A stretch of DNA of 64,000 nt from Leptodontidium sp. MPI-SDFR-AT-0119. Lineage: Eukaryota; Ascomycota; Leotiomycetes; Helotiales; Leptodontidiaceae. The stretch is from assembly GCA_020726505.1 (NCBI GenBank), contig JAHLEZ010000001.1, positions 5,084,001 to 5,148,000 of the forward strand. Reading direction: 5' to 3'. The translations under genes were made by a program, and so were the position numbers. Position 1 is the first letter of the stretch. Every line of letters starts with the position of its first letter. Below the pieces are notes generated by a model. That model searched no databases. It saw nothing but the letters and a program-made list of their open reading frames with translations, and was not told the origin of the DNA. Positions 22,259-34,330 of this stretch are shown one piece after another.

Positions 22259-24060
22259 TTATCGTGATGCTCCACTCTGCAACTTAGCATCTTTGTAATT
22301 ACCTCGCTCGTTCCCGCAACTAAATCCCGTCCTAATACTGAGCCATGTCAACTCCGAAGAAGACTTTGGTTGAGTTGATGTAATAGGGGAGGTTTGAGTA
22401 ACTGGCTTTTGAGGGTTAGACTGATTTGCAGGGCGGACCCCAGGGCTTGACTCATTTGTGAGATCGGTTGGTCGTTCCTCACACCAAACATCGAGAGCTA
22501 GGTTCAGGTAGTATTTGTCGCCTTCACCAGCCTGCTTATGCTCAACATAGTACCATTCAGGTGGTAGTGGGCCTTGCGCATCAAATGGTTTAAATACCTT
22601 CTCATCCCTAAGCTTTCCCCGAACAACTTGCTGTGCAGATACGTGCGGAGTTGAAGTGATGTTGGACGATAGAGAGACTAGAATGTTACTAGGAATAGCT
22701 TCGGTGTACGCATCGATACTGTTCTTCAGAGCCTCCGAAACGGTGCGACCCTTTCCCATGACCCTGTGGATATTCCTTGCGAATGAGGAGAATGAGGGAT
22801 GTCGCAGCACCCTTGGATGCAAGTTCCGCATGTGCCTCCTTCAGATCATCAAAATCTAGCAAGTCGAAATCATCCTCGAATTGGATCTCCCTGTCAAGAT
22901 TGAGCAATGCAGTATCAGATGAGCACCCAGGTAGCACATTCTGAGGAGCTGGGCTATCTTGAACCATCTGGTTGGATGCGGGAGTAATGACTGAAGGTGT
23001 GGGTTGAGATGAAGCGGTTGCTGTAGATCCAGCTTGAGTGACATTGTCTCCCCAGCTATCTGTTTCTGCTTCAGGCTTGGAGATACCACATCGCTCATCG
23101 AGACTAGCCCAAAGCTCCTCAAACTTGCTTTTGAGGCTTCTATGAGAGCCCTGGTCGAATTGTGGGCCCAACAGTCTATTGTTGTCGATATCATTCGCTG
23201 ATTTGCTGATGAGTCTTCCGTGATTCTTGAAATAGCTGAAATCATTTCTGAGCGTGGTCAGATCCCACTTCTTATCAGCCTCGAGTTAGAGCTAGGCCAA
23301 CTGGTCCGCCACTGCTTTCTTTTCTACGTCGCCCATCTTGTTGACATCGGCCTCCGGTACATCTTCATCGTCTGGTCGCACCTGTGTGCAGTCAACATTG
23401 CAGACAACCACCAGAAACTGTCGTTGTCGTGTGATGCTGATACAAATACGGCGGGGATCAGCCACGAATCCAACCTGGCCCTTGAGATGGGCTGCCACCG
23501 TTGTGACAAAGAATGAGACATCACCCTCCCAGCCTTGTAATCCGTTGGCAGTTGAGACCCGAACCTTCACCCAACCTCCGTTCAGCACAGTTAATGCTCC
23601 AATAAAGATCCGACGCATCTCGAAATAAGGTACAATGATGACAATCTTGTCCTTTCCAAGATCAGCAACTGAACTGCACATGGATTCGATGGCCACCAAT
23701 TTGAAATGGACCATGGCGGTGTTGCCCGTGGAGAAGGTACCGATGGCCTTGTAGCAGAATGAGTCTTGAATATTGATGCAGCTAGCTAATACGGATCGCA
23801 CCCAGAGAAACAAGCCAACCATCGCATGCGCGAGCAATCGCAAAGCGGTCGTCGGCGGCACTCATACCTGGGGCCATGTTGACGTGGCCATACGTGACTT
23901 CATTTGGAAGGTCGAACTGTCCAGGGCACATTCGCTTCTGCTCATTCAGGTTGATGTACGGCCAATCCGATTCCACCGGGCGACGCATGATTGACATCCC
24001 CTGCTCGTCCTTTCTCGATTCTGGAAAGACGGATGGGATTTTATTGACACTTAGCTCTTT
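22259..24060 (-). pseudogene. Decayed UPF1/DNA2-type superfamily 1 helicase
   Basis: Remains of the C-terminal half of an SF1 RNA/DNA helicase on the minus strand. LNEQKRM near 23930 is a helicase motif IV-like stretch. After a probable intron (about 23882 to 23783), STANGLQGWEGDVSFF matches motif V, and DPRRICISITRQRQFLVVV matches motif VI of the AAA_12 domain. A frame of two stops three codons apart (TAG CTC TAA) near 23280 interrupts otherwise continuous coding; both become glutamine if one C-to-T change is undone. A frameshift follows near 22820, and coding-like sequence continues to about 22262. No ATPase domain with Walker A is seen upstream, so the 5' half is gone or diverged. It is not functional as read. 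Confidence 0.6.
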
Positions 24061-24504
24061 TAAAAACGATCTTTATCGTTGTGGCAGGGATAAATCGATA
24101 CTCTGTGAACGCCCTGAAATGACCGTTTTAGGGCTTTGTTAGCTGCTTGAGCACATAGGCCCTCAACTTACCGCTCTGTTCCTGTTGCGAGTAAAAATGC
24201 CTATTTAAGTCCCCAGTTATATTTATTACTTTGTTACTGGAATCAAAGTAAAAACTATAGCCATTTCGTCGCATCGATGTTGAAATGAATCATGGACAAC
24301 ATCTCTGTCCTTAAGCATAGCTTCAACAAGGAATATTCTGTTAACTCACCACGCCATAGTCACCGGCCAATTCATTACAAGAGAGGAGCAGTGGTGTCAA
24401 CATTCCTTGTACAATCTCAAGCCTTGTGATTTAATCATTGAATTTACGTACAAAATAATACATGTTGTACAGAAAAGCTCCGCCCTACAGTCTAGAAAGT
24501 CTTC
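24061..24504. other. Intergenic, AT-richer, holding copy B of the dispersed repeat
   Basis: Holds repeat copy B at 24101-24133 and no gene. Confidence 0.6.
24101..24133 (+). repeat. Dispersed direct repeat, copy B
   Basis: The second copy of the sequence at 19902-19933, in the same orientation and about 4.2 kb away. The pair brackets the kinase-like gene and the helicase remnant. Confidence 0.65.
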
Positions 24505-25609
24505 TCACTTCTTTGCACCATTAGTCGCCTCCCATGTTCTATAATGACTCCTCACCACCTCCTCATTGGATGGATATACCAAGCCAAGATCCCGAACACT
24601 TTTTCCATTGTCGACCTTGTAACCGATGCCAATGTTTGCACCAACCCACTTCCATGACAAGCCCATGAAAGGACCCGCGACATAGATCATCATCTTGGGC
24701 AGATTCTTCTTCGGCAATAAATTGGGTTGCTTGTGGATCGGCCTAACATAGTTGGCCATATCCAACAAGCTGACACTTGTATTACTGGCAACGATGTATC
24801 TGCCCTTTGCAACTGGGCTCTCCCCTGCTACTACATGTGCCTTTGCAACTTCCCGGACATCAGCGATCGGGTAGTGCAGCTCAGCAACACCCGCCTTGTC
24901 ACTGCCCTTGTACATGTTTTCGAGCATGAAGAGAGACCCCGACGCAGACTCGGGCGAGAGCGAGGGACCGAGTACAAGGCCTGGATTGATCGTGACCAAG
25001 TCCCACCTGGCTTGAGCTTCTTGCATCTTCCAGGCTTCGCGTTCCGCGATCATCTTGGAGTAGCTGTATGGGCTTCCGCTTATAGTACTCGTCTCGTTCC
25101 AGTAGTCTTCTGTGAGTGTCGAATATTTCATCTTGAGGACGTCTGCACTATCGCCATAGATTGCTGCAACTAGAAACGGTCAGGAACTGGATGTCGATAC
25201 TTTTTGAACTGTTGAGATACATACTCGAGGAGGTGAGGACAACACGCTTGACACTCTCAGTCTCATTCACTGACTGCAAGACATTCTTCGTGCCTTGGAG
25301 TGCCGGCTCAACGCAATCCTTCAACCCATCCTTGATCTGCTGCGGGACTAAAAATGGTGAAGCGATGTGGTACACGACGGAACAGTTCTTCATGGCCGCT
25401 TTGAACGTCCCATCCTTCATGAGATCGGCTTCGAAGAGAGTGAGTTGATTCGGGTACTTTGCTTGCAGATCGGTAAGTGGCTTGATCTTTGCTGGATTTT
25501 TCAGGCTTCGGACGGTGGTATGGACGCCATGACCGCGTTCGAGGAGTAGCTTAACGACGTAAAGACCGATGAAGCCAGTACCGCCAGTGACAAGATCTAT
25601 CGGCATCAT
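24505..25609 (-). CDS. Extended SDR, dihydroflavonol-4-reductase-like
   Basis: An NAD(P)-dependent reductase of the extended short-chain dehydrogenase family, 349 residues. Exons are complement 25609..25225 and 25169..24505. The 55-nt intron (GTATGT donor, CTGAC branch, CTAG acceptor) interrupts the conserved TSS|IAAIYG segment. TGGTGFIG near residue 8 is the extended-SDR dinucleotide motif. LTSS holds the catalytic Ser/Thr region, and YSYSK supplies the active-site Tyr and Lys. NPGLVLGP and the substrate loop are typical of dihydroflavonol reductase, cinnamoyl-CoA reductase and ketone or aldehyde reductases such as Gre2. The substrate is unknown. It stands in tandem with the SDR at 26668-27865 on the same strand. 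Confidence 0.88.
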
Positions 25610-26667
25610 GGGTGCTAAATCTTGGCTCGAATGTGCGATTCTGTGTTTGCAGTTCGTGAAGGGTCGGGAGAAGTGTCGACGGAAAGGTGGATGAGAACAG
25701 TTTGGATGAGAAAATGCTGCTTGACAAGAACTGTTTGTCCCCTCTTTATCTACTCATCTACGAGCGAAATATCAGTCTTGAAATGATATCCCTTGCCAAT
25801 CTCGGGGCATCTTCAGTCCTCGCATTAATCAGCTGTGACTGGAAAATGAATCGATCAGCTGTGGTTGTTGCCGGTGAAACAAAAACAACGTTGTTTCTGA
25901 CTCTAAGTTCTCTATCGGCTTTAGACAATGGCATTCGGAGTTTTACATAGATTCCGGTCTCAGGAATGACTATCCGCCTTATTTGCATTTGAAAGTAACC
26001 CGGTCTGGTTCTTACAAAATTAGGAGCTTGCATGGGTGTCTTTCACGCTTACTTGTCCCACTTGGCGTGCCTACTGTCTGCCGTTAAATTTGAGAGTAGC
26101 AGCGACAGGGTATGGAGAATAAGTTATGTCGATTTCCAGACGATTGGTTCGAAGCTAGGAAAGTTGTATAGTTCTGGAGACATGACTACTCCGTAGTCCA
26201 CCCCCTGACCCCAGCCAAACAGGAACCAATCCTTGATTCGATCATGATAGGCGATGGAACCAATCGACGTTTAGTCTGCCGCCGTTTAGTTTGGCTTCCG
26301 TATCCACTTGGGCTGTGGATGGGGGCTGGGCCGAATAATTCAAGATCAGTAATCATGTTCTGCTCAAGTGCATGACTAAGTAGACTTGCGTCAACAAGAG
26401 GGTAAGCATACCCAGAAAACCTTAATTTTCTTTGGTAGGCTTTGCCGGAACGCAGAATGTTGCACCGGTGCTTGTCCATCCTCGTGTTTATTTCCTACTT
26501 TGGTAACGGGCAGCTAATCTGCCATCGCCGTCGTCAGGTCAGGAGCATAGACCATGTCTAAGAGTGGGTTTAACGTTTGCCACACATTCACGGAAATCAC
26601 AGCATTCAATAGGTACTTGGGGGAAATGAGTTGATTCAATTAATCAATCTTCTTCATGATCACACTT
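25610..26667. other. Intergenic between two SDR genes, 1.06 kb
   Basis: This holds the promoter of the first SDR and the 3' flank of the second. No supported coding sequence. A duplicated GTTTAGT-like hexamer near 26270-26290 is the only local repeat noted. Confidence 0.5.
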
Positions 26668-27865
26668 CTATTGAGCTCCAGCCAATTCAATGTAGTGATC
26701 GGCCACACTACGAACTTGAGATTCAAATGAAGCAAACTTCCAGCCAAAGATTTTCTCAGTCTCGGAGGCATCCAATCTAATTGGGCGACTTGGAGACGTC
26801 CCAGTAAGATTGAACAAGCCATCAGTAACCTGCTTGCTGTAGAACTTTCTTGCGATATCTTTGGCATCATCCCAACAGGTGCCTTCGAGTCCACCAGAAG
26901 AGCAGAGAAGGTCTTGATTTCCAGGGATGGCAGGGTTCAAAGCATCAAGGTGTGCTTTTGCAACATCGTTGACGTGAACAGACACTCCCAGGTTCGGCAT
27001 TTGTTGCTTGATTCCAGTCAAGGGTCCAATTGCGATTCCGTTCGTTCCAATCTCAAGATCCTCCTTTTTGGTGTTCAATTCGTTCTTTCCGATAACCATG
27101 CTGGGCATGATATTTATGATATCAAATTGAGGCTTCTCTTCCTCCAGAAACTTGTATGTAGCAGCGCGAGCGAGACCCTTAGAAGCTGCGTAGGCCTGCA
27201 TAGGCATATCAAAGCGAGATGAAGCGTCAGCTGGCGTTTGAATATCCTTGGCTTTGCAAAAATTAGCATGAATCAAGCGAACGACAGAAGCAACCAGACT
27301 TACCAGTAAATTCCTTGGTGTAATCATCCGAGATGATGTACTCCCAAGTCAAGATCGTTGCGATAGATGATGTGATCACAATTCTCTTAACCGAAGGAGT
27401 CTTCGCTGCAGACTTCAAAATTCCGACAGTGGCGTCGACTGCTGGATCGATTATATCACGCTTGAAATTGTCGGTCTGAATACAAGTTAGTGAGATGGCA
27501 ATGTTGCAGAATCGTCTGACAATATTCACCTCAACTACCAGTGGGGACGCGATGTGAAGAACTCCACTTGCACCGTCAAGAACCCCGTCAAAAGCACCTG
27601 GCTTCAGGAGATCTGGGACAACAATTATCTCCAAATTCGAGACAAATGGCTTGACAGATTGAGTGCGCTTGATATGCTCTCCCTGCTCTGCCCTACGAAC
27701 GATCGCTCGCACACGGTAGTTGCGAGCAAGTGCCAGCGCGAGGGTGTTGAATCCGACGTGCCCAGACACGCCAGTGATCTAGACGTAGAACATTAGTTCG
27801 TTCGAATCTGGTGATTGTTGTAGTTTTGGCAAGACTTTACTCACAACAAGTAGATTTTCAGACAT
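26668..27865 (-). CDS. Extended SDR (epimerase/reductase-like), four exons
   Basis: A second NAD(P)-dependent extended SDR, 341 residues, not a close copy of its neighbour. Exons are complement 27865..27845, 27778..27530, 27475..27304 and 27251..26668. The first exon codes only seven residues (MSENLLV); the next opens with ITGVSGHVG, the dinucleotide-binding loop, so without the microexon the protein would have no start. YAASK supplies the catalytic Tyr and Lys, and NIMPSMVIG the substrate-loop region. All three introns (52-66 nt) have GTRAxT donors, and intron 2 and 3 carry CTAAC/CTAAT branches. Likely substrates are ketones, aldehydes or sterol/flavonoid-like alcohols. A TATAAAT box lies about 85 bp upstream. 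It diverges from the crotonase gene. Confidence 0.85.
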
Positions 27866-28658
27866 TTTGAAGTATGCGAAGAGATTCGATGTAGTCCAAT
27901 AGAGGTGGCAGATTTCGTTGGTGTTGGCAGGTGTGGAAAGAGTATCGTATTTATAAACTTAACGTCGCTTAGCAATGCTTTTACTTGGGGGCACCTAGAG
28001 CTGGCTGGCAGTTGGTTTGGAAAAGTTTACTGATCATGTCAAAAGTTTGCCAGTCGCTGGCTAGTGTCTCGGCACTTTTTGCATCGCTAAGCAAGATATT
28101 AAAAGTCATTTGAAATTGTGGAGAGGTTATGTCATTGGATTGCCGGAATGTGGCATGTCCGAACCCTGTAAACAAGGCCTCCGAAGAAGCTTGACTATTC
28201 GTTAGGGCCTGAAGATATATACGCGTAGTATTATTAGTGATCGACCATCCCGCAGTAGAATCTTAGATACTGATACAAATCTGGTTATGTCATGGACTGG
28301 GATTTGTGGTACTTTTCGCCGTCAGCGAGAAACCGCATCTTTGGACTATCAATGAGCCATGCGCAATAAATTGAAGGACATGGAAAAGGTTCCGAGAAAC
28401 CTTCTTCTGCAAGGATCGGACTTGTGATTTGAAATGACGGGAACCGAAGAAAAGCAATTGACAAGGACCAAGAAGTTGTGAAGACTCTCTCAAGAAAACT
28501 TTCGCCCTTTGTTGTCGGGACAGAGGCAATGTTAAGCCTTAGACAAGAACTATATGTAACTCATCCCCTCCCTCGCTTTGCCCTCACCACCCACAGCTTC
28601 ATTTGAGTCTTCTACACTGCATCTATATTTCAACCACACTCTTTCCTCTCTGTCAAAG
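27866..28658. promoter_or_regulatory. Divergent promoter between SDR and crotonase genes
   Basis: About 790 bp between divergently transcribed genes. On the minus strand a TATAAAT box lies at 27949-27955. The plus side shows a pyrimidine-rich leader (about 28560-28658). One shared regulatory region is plausible. Confidence 0.55.
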
Positions 28659-29590
28659 ATGTCTTTCTCGTGGATCCGCCTGTCGGCCATTTCTCTGGTC
28701 ATCTCTACCATCGCTGGTCTCGACCTTCCTGTGTATCCCGGGCTCCGAACCAACCAGTCTCGACCAGGTGTTCTTGAAGTCGCCTTTAATAACCCGCCTG
28801 TCAATGTCTGGGGTCTCGATGCTGTTGCCGGCTTGACCGATATTGTCCAACGACTCCGGAATGACACCGAGACTAAAGTTGTGCTGTTCACCAGTGATGT
28901 CCCTCGCTTTTTCGTGAATCACTTGGATCTTCTCATCACACCTTTCGGTAAGAAGATCACAAAACACAGTCCTGCTACTTGTGCTAATGATGGCTAGATC
29001 CAACAATCGCTCACCGTACCGCTGAGTTGCTTTTCAACTTGAGTTCACTCAATCAGATCACCATCGCTGCTGTTGAAGGCAAGTGTCGTGGCGCAGGCAA
29101 CGAGTTTTTGACCTCCTTGGACATGCGATTCGCAACTACAACTCATACGCTCATGGGCCAACCCGAGATTGGTCTGGGTCTTATCCCAGGTGCTGGAGGG
29201 AGCAACTTTCTGCCTCGATTGATTGGCCGTGGTCGTGGCATGGAATATGTTCTCAGCGGCAAAGACATTGGAGCAACGGAAGCAGCGGAAATCGGATGGA
29301 TTAACAAGGCTTTCGAAACTACCCAAGCGATGAATGGACACATCGACGACCTGCTCTCTCGCTTTGTGTTGTTCTCACTCCCGGCTATCGGTCTCGCCAA
29401 GCAATCGGTCAACGCTGCGACAAGACCAACACTCAGCGAACTTACCGCAGATGCGGACAGATTTTTGCAAACATTGAACAACCCAGATGTTCCAGTCCTC
29501 ATCGGCAAAGCACTGGCCCTTGCTCAGAACCAGACAGACACTGTTGCCGAGAACTTCTTCGGCGAGACGATTCCACTGTTGTACGCCTAG
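28659..29590 (+). CDS. Enoyl-CoA hydratase/isomerase family (crotonase) with hydrophobic N-terminus
   Basis: A crotonase-fold protein of 293 residues. Exons 28659..28947 and 28998..29590, with a 50-nt GTAAGA...CTAG intron. The oxyanion-hole segment VEGKCRGAGNEF (residues near 125) and PEIGLGLIPGAGG (near 155) match the family, including the two catalytic-region glutamates. Unusually, the protein starts MSFSWIRLSAISLVISTIAG, which reads as a secretory signal peptide or membrane anchor, and it has several N-x-S/T sites. It lacks the C-terminal SKL-type peroxisomal signal. Crotonases normally act in mitochondria, peroxisomes or cytosol on acyl-CoA, so the location is odd. The alternative is that the N-terminus is a membrane anchor. 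Its neighbours are SDR and NmrA-like reductases. Confidence 0.82.
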
Positions 29591-30594
29591 ATGTTGTCTT
29601 CGGCGCAAGTCGCGATGAGTCGATGACCTGGAAGCTTTGAATCACCCGCGTGGTGAGCAGCCCAGGCATCTCATTGGGATATTGGGGTAGCTTTGTATTT
29701 AATTCTCTTCTGTAGTATCTAGATGCCCTGCTGGAGGGCTTGTAACTTTTATAACCTAGTTCTGTAGAGTTTATCGTCAATTTATCAATTGACCCCACTT
29801 GGTTATGCTCCTCATCGCTTGGTAACACCCCGTGGGACTTTTCCTCGTCTGCAATTGACACCCAGTCAATTAGAGAGGGATTTTGACGCCCCATTCATCT
29901 CTTCGACTCTTGGGCGGATTTAAGTCCCGTCGTATCGTACTGCCCTGCTTGCATCATCCTGAAAGTTTATATGTTAAGTCCGAACTTGATGATTCGTCTA
30001 TTTAAGGTTCAAATTAACCCTGTATAGATTATGTAAGGATATATCAACTGAAAGCCTGAAGCAAATCAAGCTTGGCAGGCCAGTTCACTAATCTTCCTCT
30101 GATCGGATACGAGATGCCCCTAAGTAAGAAATGGAAAGCACTTGCCCAGTCCAGGCACAAGCTTCCTCGCTAGTCATGCGGCCAAAATTTCGAGCCAGGT
30201 GGGGATCCCTGAAGCATATCTCAGTCCTCCGAAGCGGCCCAAATTCTTTTCCGGCGAAGCTAGTTGCCGCACTGAACAATTCACTTGACAAAATCCAACC
30301 ACGGCTTGCCCACACTTGATTATATTTTTAGATTAAATGTCCTCAAATCATTTTGAAACTTTGGGCTGGCTCTGAATTATGGATGTAGGAAAGAGAGCGA
30401 AGGTTAGGTACCTGGGCAGTCTTCGCTTCACCGGAGATCAACTTGACCCGACTCTCCTGGAATCCGGACAAAATATTTCGTTGGCCATGTCCCAAAATTG
30501 GCCTGCAGCTGATTGGATTTCTTTTCAGGTGAGAACTAATGGATTCAGAAACTCGGTCTCGAACCAGTTAAATACCATTGCGCAGGAACATCAT
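29591..30594. other. Intergenic between convergent genes, 1.0 kb
   Basis: The crotonase and the NmrA-like gene converge here. It is AT-rich after 29950. No gene is seen. Confidence 0.55.
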
Positions 30595-31549
30595 CTAGCC
30601 CTGGACCACAGGCTTCAAAATTGCCTTAACATCAGCCTCAGTCAGTCTCTTGACACCCAAAAGCTCGTTGTCAACCTTCTCCAATTTACCTCCATACCCC
30701 TCCCCATAGCCTGCCATGTAGATGTACGGAATAAAAGTCTCATCATCGAACAGTCCTTGCTTCAGCCTCGCATCCGAAGCAGCTTTCATTGCATCCAAAT
30801 CCCCATGAACAGGCTCCCAGGACTGGCCAGGTGTGAGCTTCTTTGCCATAGCCAGCAGCTTATTTTGGGTGAGCGCGATCTCCTCAACGTAAACAACTTT
30901 GTTAGCTGTCTCCGCTGGACGGCTTAGGACTCCTACCACAGCCTGGCCCACGGCAGGAAGCGATGTGGTTGAGAATTCTTGATCTCCGGACCCGTAGATG
31001 GTGGGTTTGAAGCCTTTGGTGTTGATGATGAATCCAACCTGAAGACCCCAGTCGAGAAAGAAACCATTGCGAACAATTGTGTACGAGAACTCTGGGTTGG
31101 TTTTGGCTTTGTCGACAAGATAGTTCTGAACCTCGACCTTGCCAGCGTAGACGGGAAGAGCTCTGGCCTTGGGATTTTCTAGGTCGGAACCGAATTCGGA
31201 GGGCAAGAACCTTCGAACGCCGGAAGCGATGGCTGCGTCAATGAGGAGACTTTGGTCTGAGAGAGCTACTGCACTGAGGGTGGAGATGACTGCGTCCTGG
31301 CCTTGGAGAGCAGATGTGAGAGATTCGAGGGAGTTGTAGTTGACTTTGATAACTTTTGCTGCAGAAGGGAAGGTAGCTTTGGATGATTCACGGGCGAAGA
31401 CCGTGACGTTGAATTTTCTGGAGCCAAGCAATGCTTTCAGGATTGCTGGACCGAGGTTGCCAGAGGCCTAGAAATCACATTAGAGAGATGCTTATAGAGA
31501 CGAAAAGACGACATACTCCGGCGAGAACGACATTCTTGATAGATGCCAT
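30595..31549 (-). CDS. NmrA-like / isoflavone reductase-like protein
   Basis: An atypical SDR of the NmrA/PCBER group, 301 residues. Exons are complement 31549..31517 and 31467..30595. The 49-nt intron lies inside the dinucleotide motif, VVLAG|ASGNLG. These proteins either reduce phenolic or isoflavone-type substrates with NADPH, or sense the NADP redox state as NmrA does. FLPSEFGSDLENP and AGKVEVQNYL are typical of the reductase branch: the Lys in the second motif is the conserved active-site lysine, which argues for an enzyme. The C-terminus holds a conserved GYGEGYGG loop. A TATATAAAT element lies about 165 bp upstream. The neighbouring Zn2Cys6 regulator is on the same strand. Confidence 0.85.
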
Positions 31550-32216
31550 CTTGGATTGATTGTTGATGTATTTTCGGTCTACTACGACAGATGGCGAAAT
31601 TCAAAACTCGTCAGAACTTGGAAAGGAGATGTCTGAGGTTCTTTGAGAAGCGGACTTCTGTTGACTGAGATTTGTTGAATCGACTTTAACGAACGAGAAT
31701 TCCCATAATTTATATACAGTTGTTGATGCGACACTAGTAAACACCTACTTTAAGTCAGCCGTGGAGGTGTTTTGATCTCGTACTAAGTAAGCTGGTAAGG
31801 CATGGAAATCCCACCGGATTCACACACAATGCCGCAATGCCGCATCCCACCACTTGTCAGCTCAGCACCGCATCCCACCACTCTCAACCAGCGAAGCATG
31901 TTGCTACTTGTGAGTTAGCCCCACTGCAGTTCAGAGGCCAAGGGGCACACAGCAAAGGTCTTGGGTTGTGTTCGTCTCCATTACGTCTGGGATGATGAAG
32001 TCACAGGCGGAAGATGGGACTTTGAGCAACAAAGAAGGCTGGGCGATTCGTGGTGATTTGCGGAAGCAGTCAGCGTGAGACTTAGAGGGGGAATTGATGA
32101 GCAGAGACGGTATAAATGGAAAGAAACCATGATAGTCTCCTCAACAACTGAGAAAGGTATTAAATGCCGATACAGCTAAGCAATGCAAGTTGTAGATAAC
32201 ATGCGGGCTCTGAAGT
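31550..32216. promoter_or_regulatory. Promoter region of the NmrA-like gene
   Basis: The minus-strand TATATAAAT element is at about 31708-31716. Near 31830-31890 the phrase CCGCATCCCACCACT occurs twice about 35 bp apart, a possible regulator-binding repeat. No coding sequence. Confidence 0.5.
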
Positions 32217-33725
32217 CTACAAATCTAGTGGCGGCACTATCTCTTTCGGAACAGCCAGCCATCCTGCCCATTCCTCCCCTAGATACTCTTCGATGGCAGC
32301 AAGTAAGAACCTCCCCGCTTCACCGACGGCCCAAAATGCCCTTCGGCAGTGCAACAGGATTGAAAAATACGCCATCACAACTAATGCTTCGGGTTTCCTT
32401 TGATCCAACAATTCTGTAAACTCGGTTGAGAGGTTAATGGGCCCTGATTGAGATGAGAAATTAGCTTTAGATAGGGGAAGAATTTGAAAACGGGATAATA
32501 CGAAGCCTCCCAGACGAGCTTGGTCGTGGGTGAACTTGAATTGAATGGGCTCTCCCAATGACGTACACGACATGACAATCCTTGCATCGGGTAGTACCTT
32601 CGATGTCCCATCTGGTAGTTGTGAGTTGTAAACTTTTATCAAAGTGGTAATAGCTTCTCCGTAGACCTTAGCTTCGAAAGCGGAAAGAATATGGGACTCA
32701 GCAAATGTCGACTGGAGGTTGTCAAAAGCACGAGTAACTTGATCATCACGTTCCAGAGCCTGGCCTTCGTCTGCTAGGAGAACTTTGAGATCCGAAGTCC
32801 TGATGTAATCCCATGAGCCTGAAGTCATGGCCCTGATCCCCTTCAGAAGACGGATGGACTGCACGAGGCGGTCTAGGAAGGAGTTGAGGTCTGGACTTGG
32901 AGTTGAGAATGTGTCGCAGAAGAAATGCAGACCGAGGATGGCGGAGAAGAGAAACGCGGAGAGTATGTTCTCTGATGTGACTGTAGGACACGATGCGTTG
33001 AAAATGGATAGTGCGTGTGCTTGCAGTGCAGTCGACTCGGCTAGGTAAATCGCGGATTTTGATGGATTCATGATGCTGAGTTGGAATGCTGACATGGCAA
33101 GAGATTCGTACATAATGTATGGATAAGTGAAGGTGTACTAAACAAATTTCGTTAATTTATTTTCAGGTTTAAAGGACATTTGTAGATGAGGATATCGAGT
33201 GATAGAACGTGCGGACGGGTGGAGCGGGATCGACTTGAGAGAACAACAGGACTTACTCGGTTAGTCGTCGCAACCCATTCATCTTTAGCAGACTGATCGG
33301 CAAATTCTGGAATATTTGCAGATATCAGGTTTTGAAACAGTTCTAGATGAAGGATGTTGACATAAGGTTCGGCCCGAGGAGGGGTTGGCGTTCCTGGCTG
33401 GCTCGGGTTGGTTGTATGAGAAATGAGGCTTTGATCAGTAGAGCCGGCCAAATCATCCGAAGCGAGAGTGAAACCTTGTCCACTGGGACTCTGGCTGATG
33501 GAATTGGGACTTCTAGAAGTCTGAACATAGGAACATTGCTTCTTGGAGACTGTGCAGTTGACACATGATGGATGAGTTTCATCGCACTTCAATGACGCAT
33601 AGTCAGCAGTGTGATCCTGGGAAACCGTAATTGACCGTGGACTGCAGTAGGATAGTCACCTTTTTGTGACTCCGCTTGCACTCCGTACAACCCTGTCTGG
33701 ACTTCTTGTGGCTTCTGCGAATCAT
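32217..33725 (-). CDS. Zn2Cys6 transcription factor
   Basis: A fungal binuclear zinc-cluster regulator of 438 residues. Exons are complement 33725..33660, 33586..33257 and 33137..32217. The start MIRRSHKKSRQG lies at 33725, and intron 1 (73 nt, CTGAC branch) splits the zinc cluster. Spliced, it reads Cx2Cx6Cx6Cx2Cx6C, the canonical spacing. The remaining 350 residues resemble the C-terminal part of fungal-specific regulators without a clear fungal_trans box. The second intron (119 nt) is long, but joins WVATTNR to YTFTYPYIMYESLAMSA, matching the usual block after the linker. It probably controls neighbouring reductase genes and/or the adjacent RTA1-like gene; that is inferred from position alone. 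Confidence 0.82.
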
Positions 33726-34330
33726 GGGAGGGGAGACTGAGGGGTATCAAAGTGGAGATCAGATCAACACTTGTGGGTGGCTCGCGAACAGAAATATGCA
33801 GCATTCAGATACTAGCTTCCGATAATATTCGGAGATGTTTTACGTGAGAAATAATGAGATGATTTGATGAATGAGGTTTGGCTGATGCCTTGCAGAGACC
33901 ATTTGTGGTGAAGACGACGCGCCAAGCTGGTGGGGCAGACTGCACCGTCTAACAGCCAATCAGCTCGAAATTTTATGTCAACTAGGTATACCTAGGCAAG
34001 GGAAGATGAAGACTAGAAAACCTTCAGATCAGCAGTTTGTCTATCCCGATCAAAAGGTGATTGCAATTCATGTGGACAGGAATTTTACAAAAGTTAGAGG
34101 CGATGTTGAGAATTCAAGATCGCGGTGTTTTTCTGCAGAAAAGGTCCATTGATGATACTTGGGAAGTAACTCCTGAAATTTCACATCATTGAATCGCTTG
34201 ATACTAAAGTCTATCTGATTTCTCTGACCACATTACATGCTTCGGGAAGGTTATTTACCAACCACACCATCTAGCTTCCCCTAAGTCTTCTGCACACAAG
34301 AGGAATTGACATTGCGTGGCGGGGAGGGGT
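33726..34330. other. Intergenic, 605 bp
   Basis: Promoter of the regulator (minus) and 3' flank of the RTA1-like gene. No gene seen. Confidence 0.55.
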
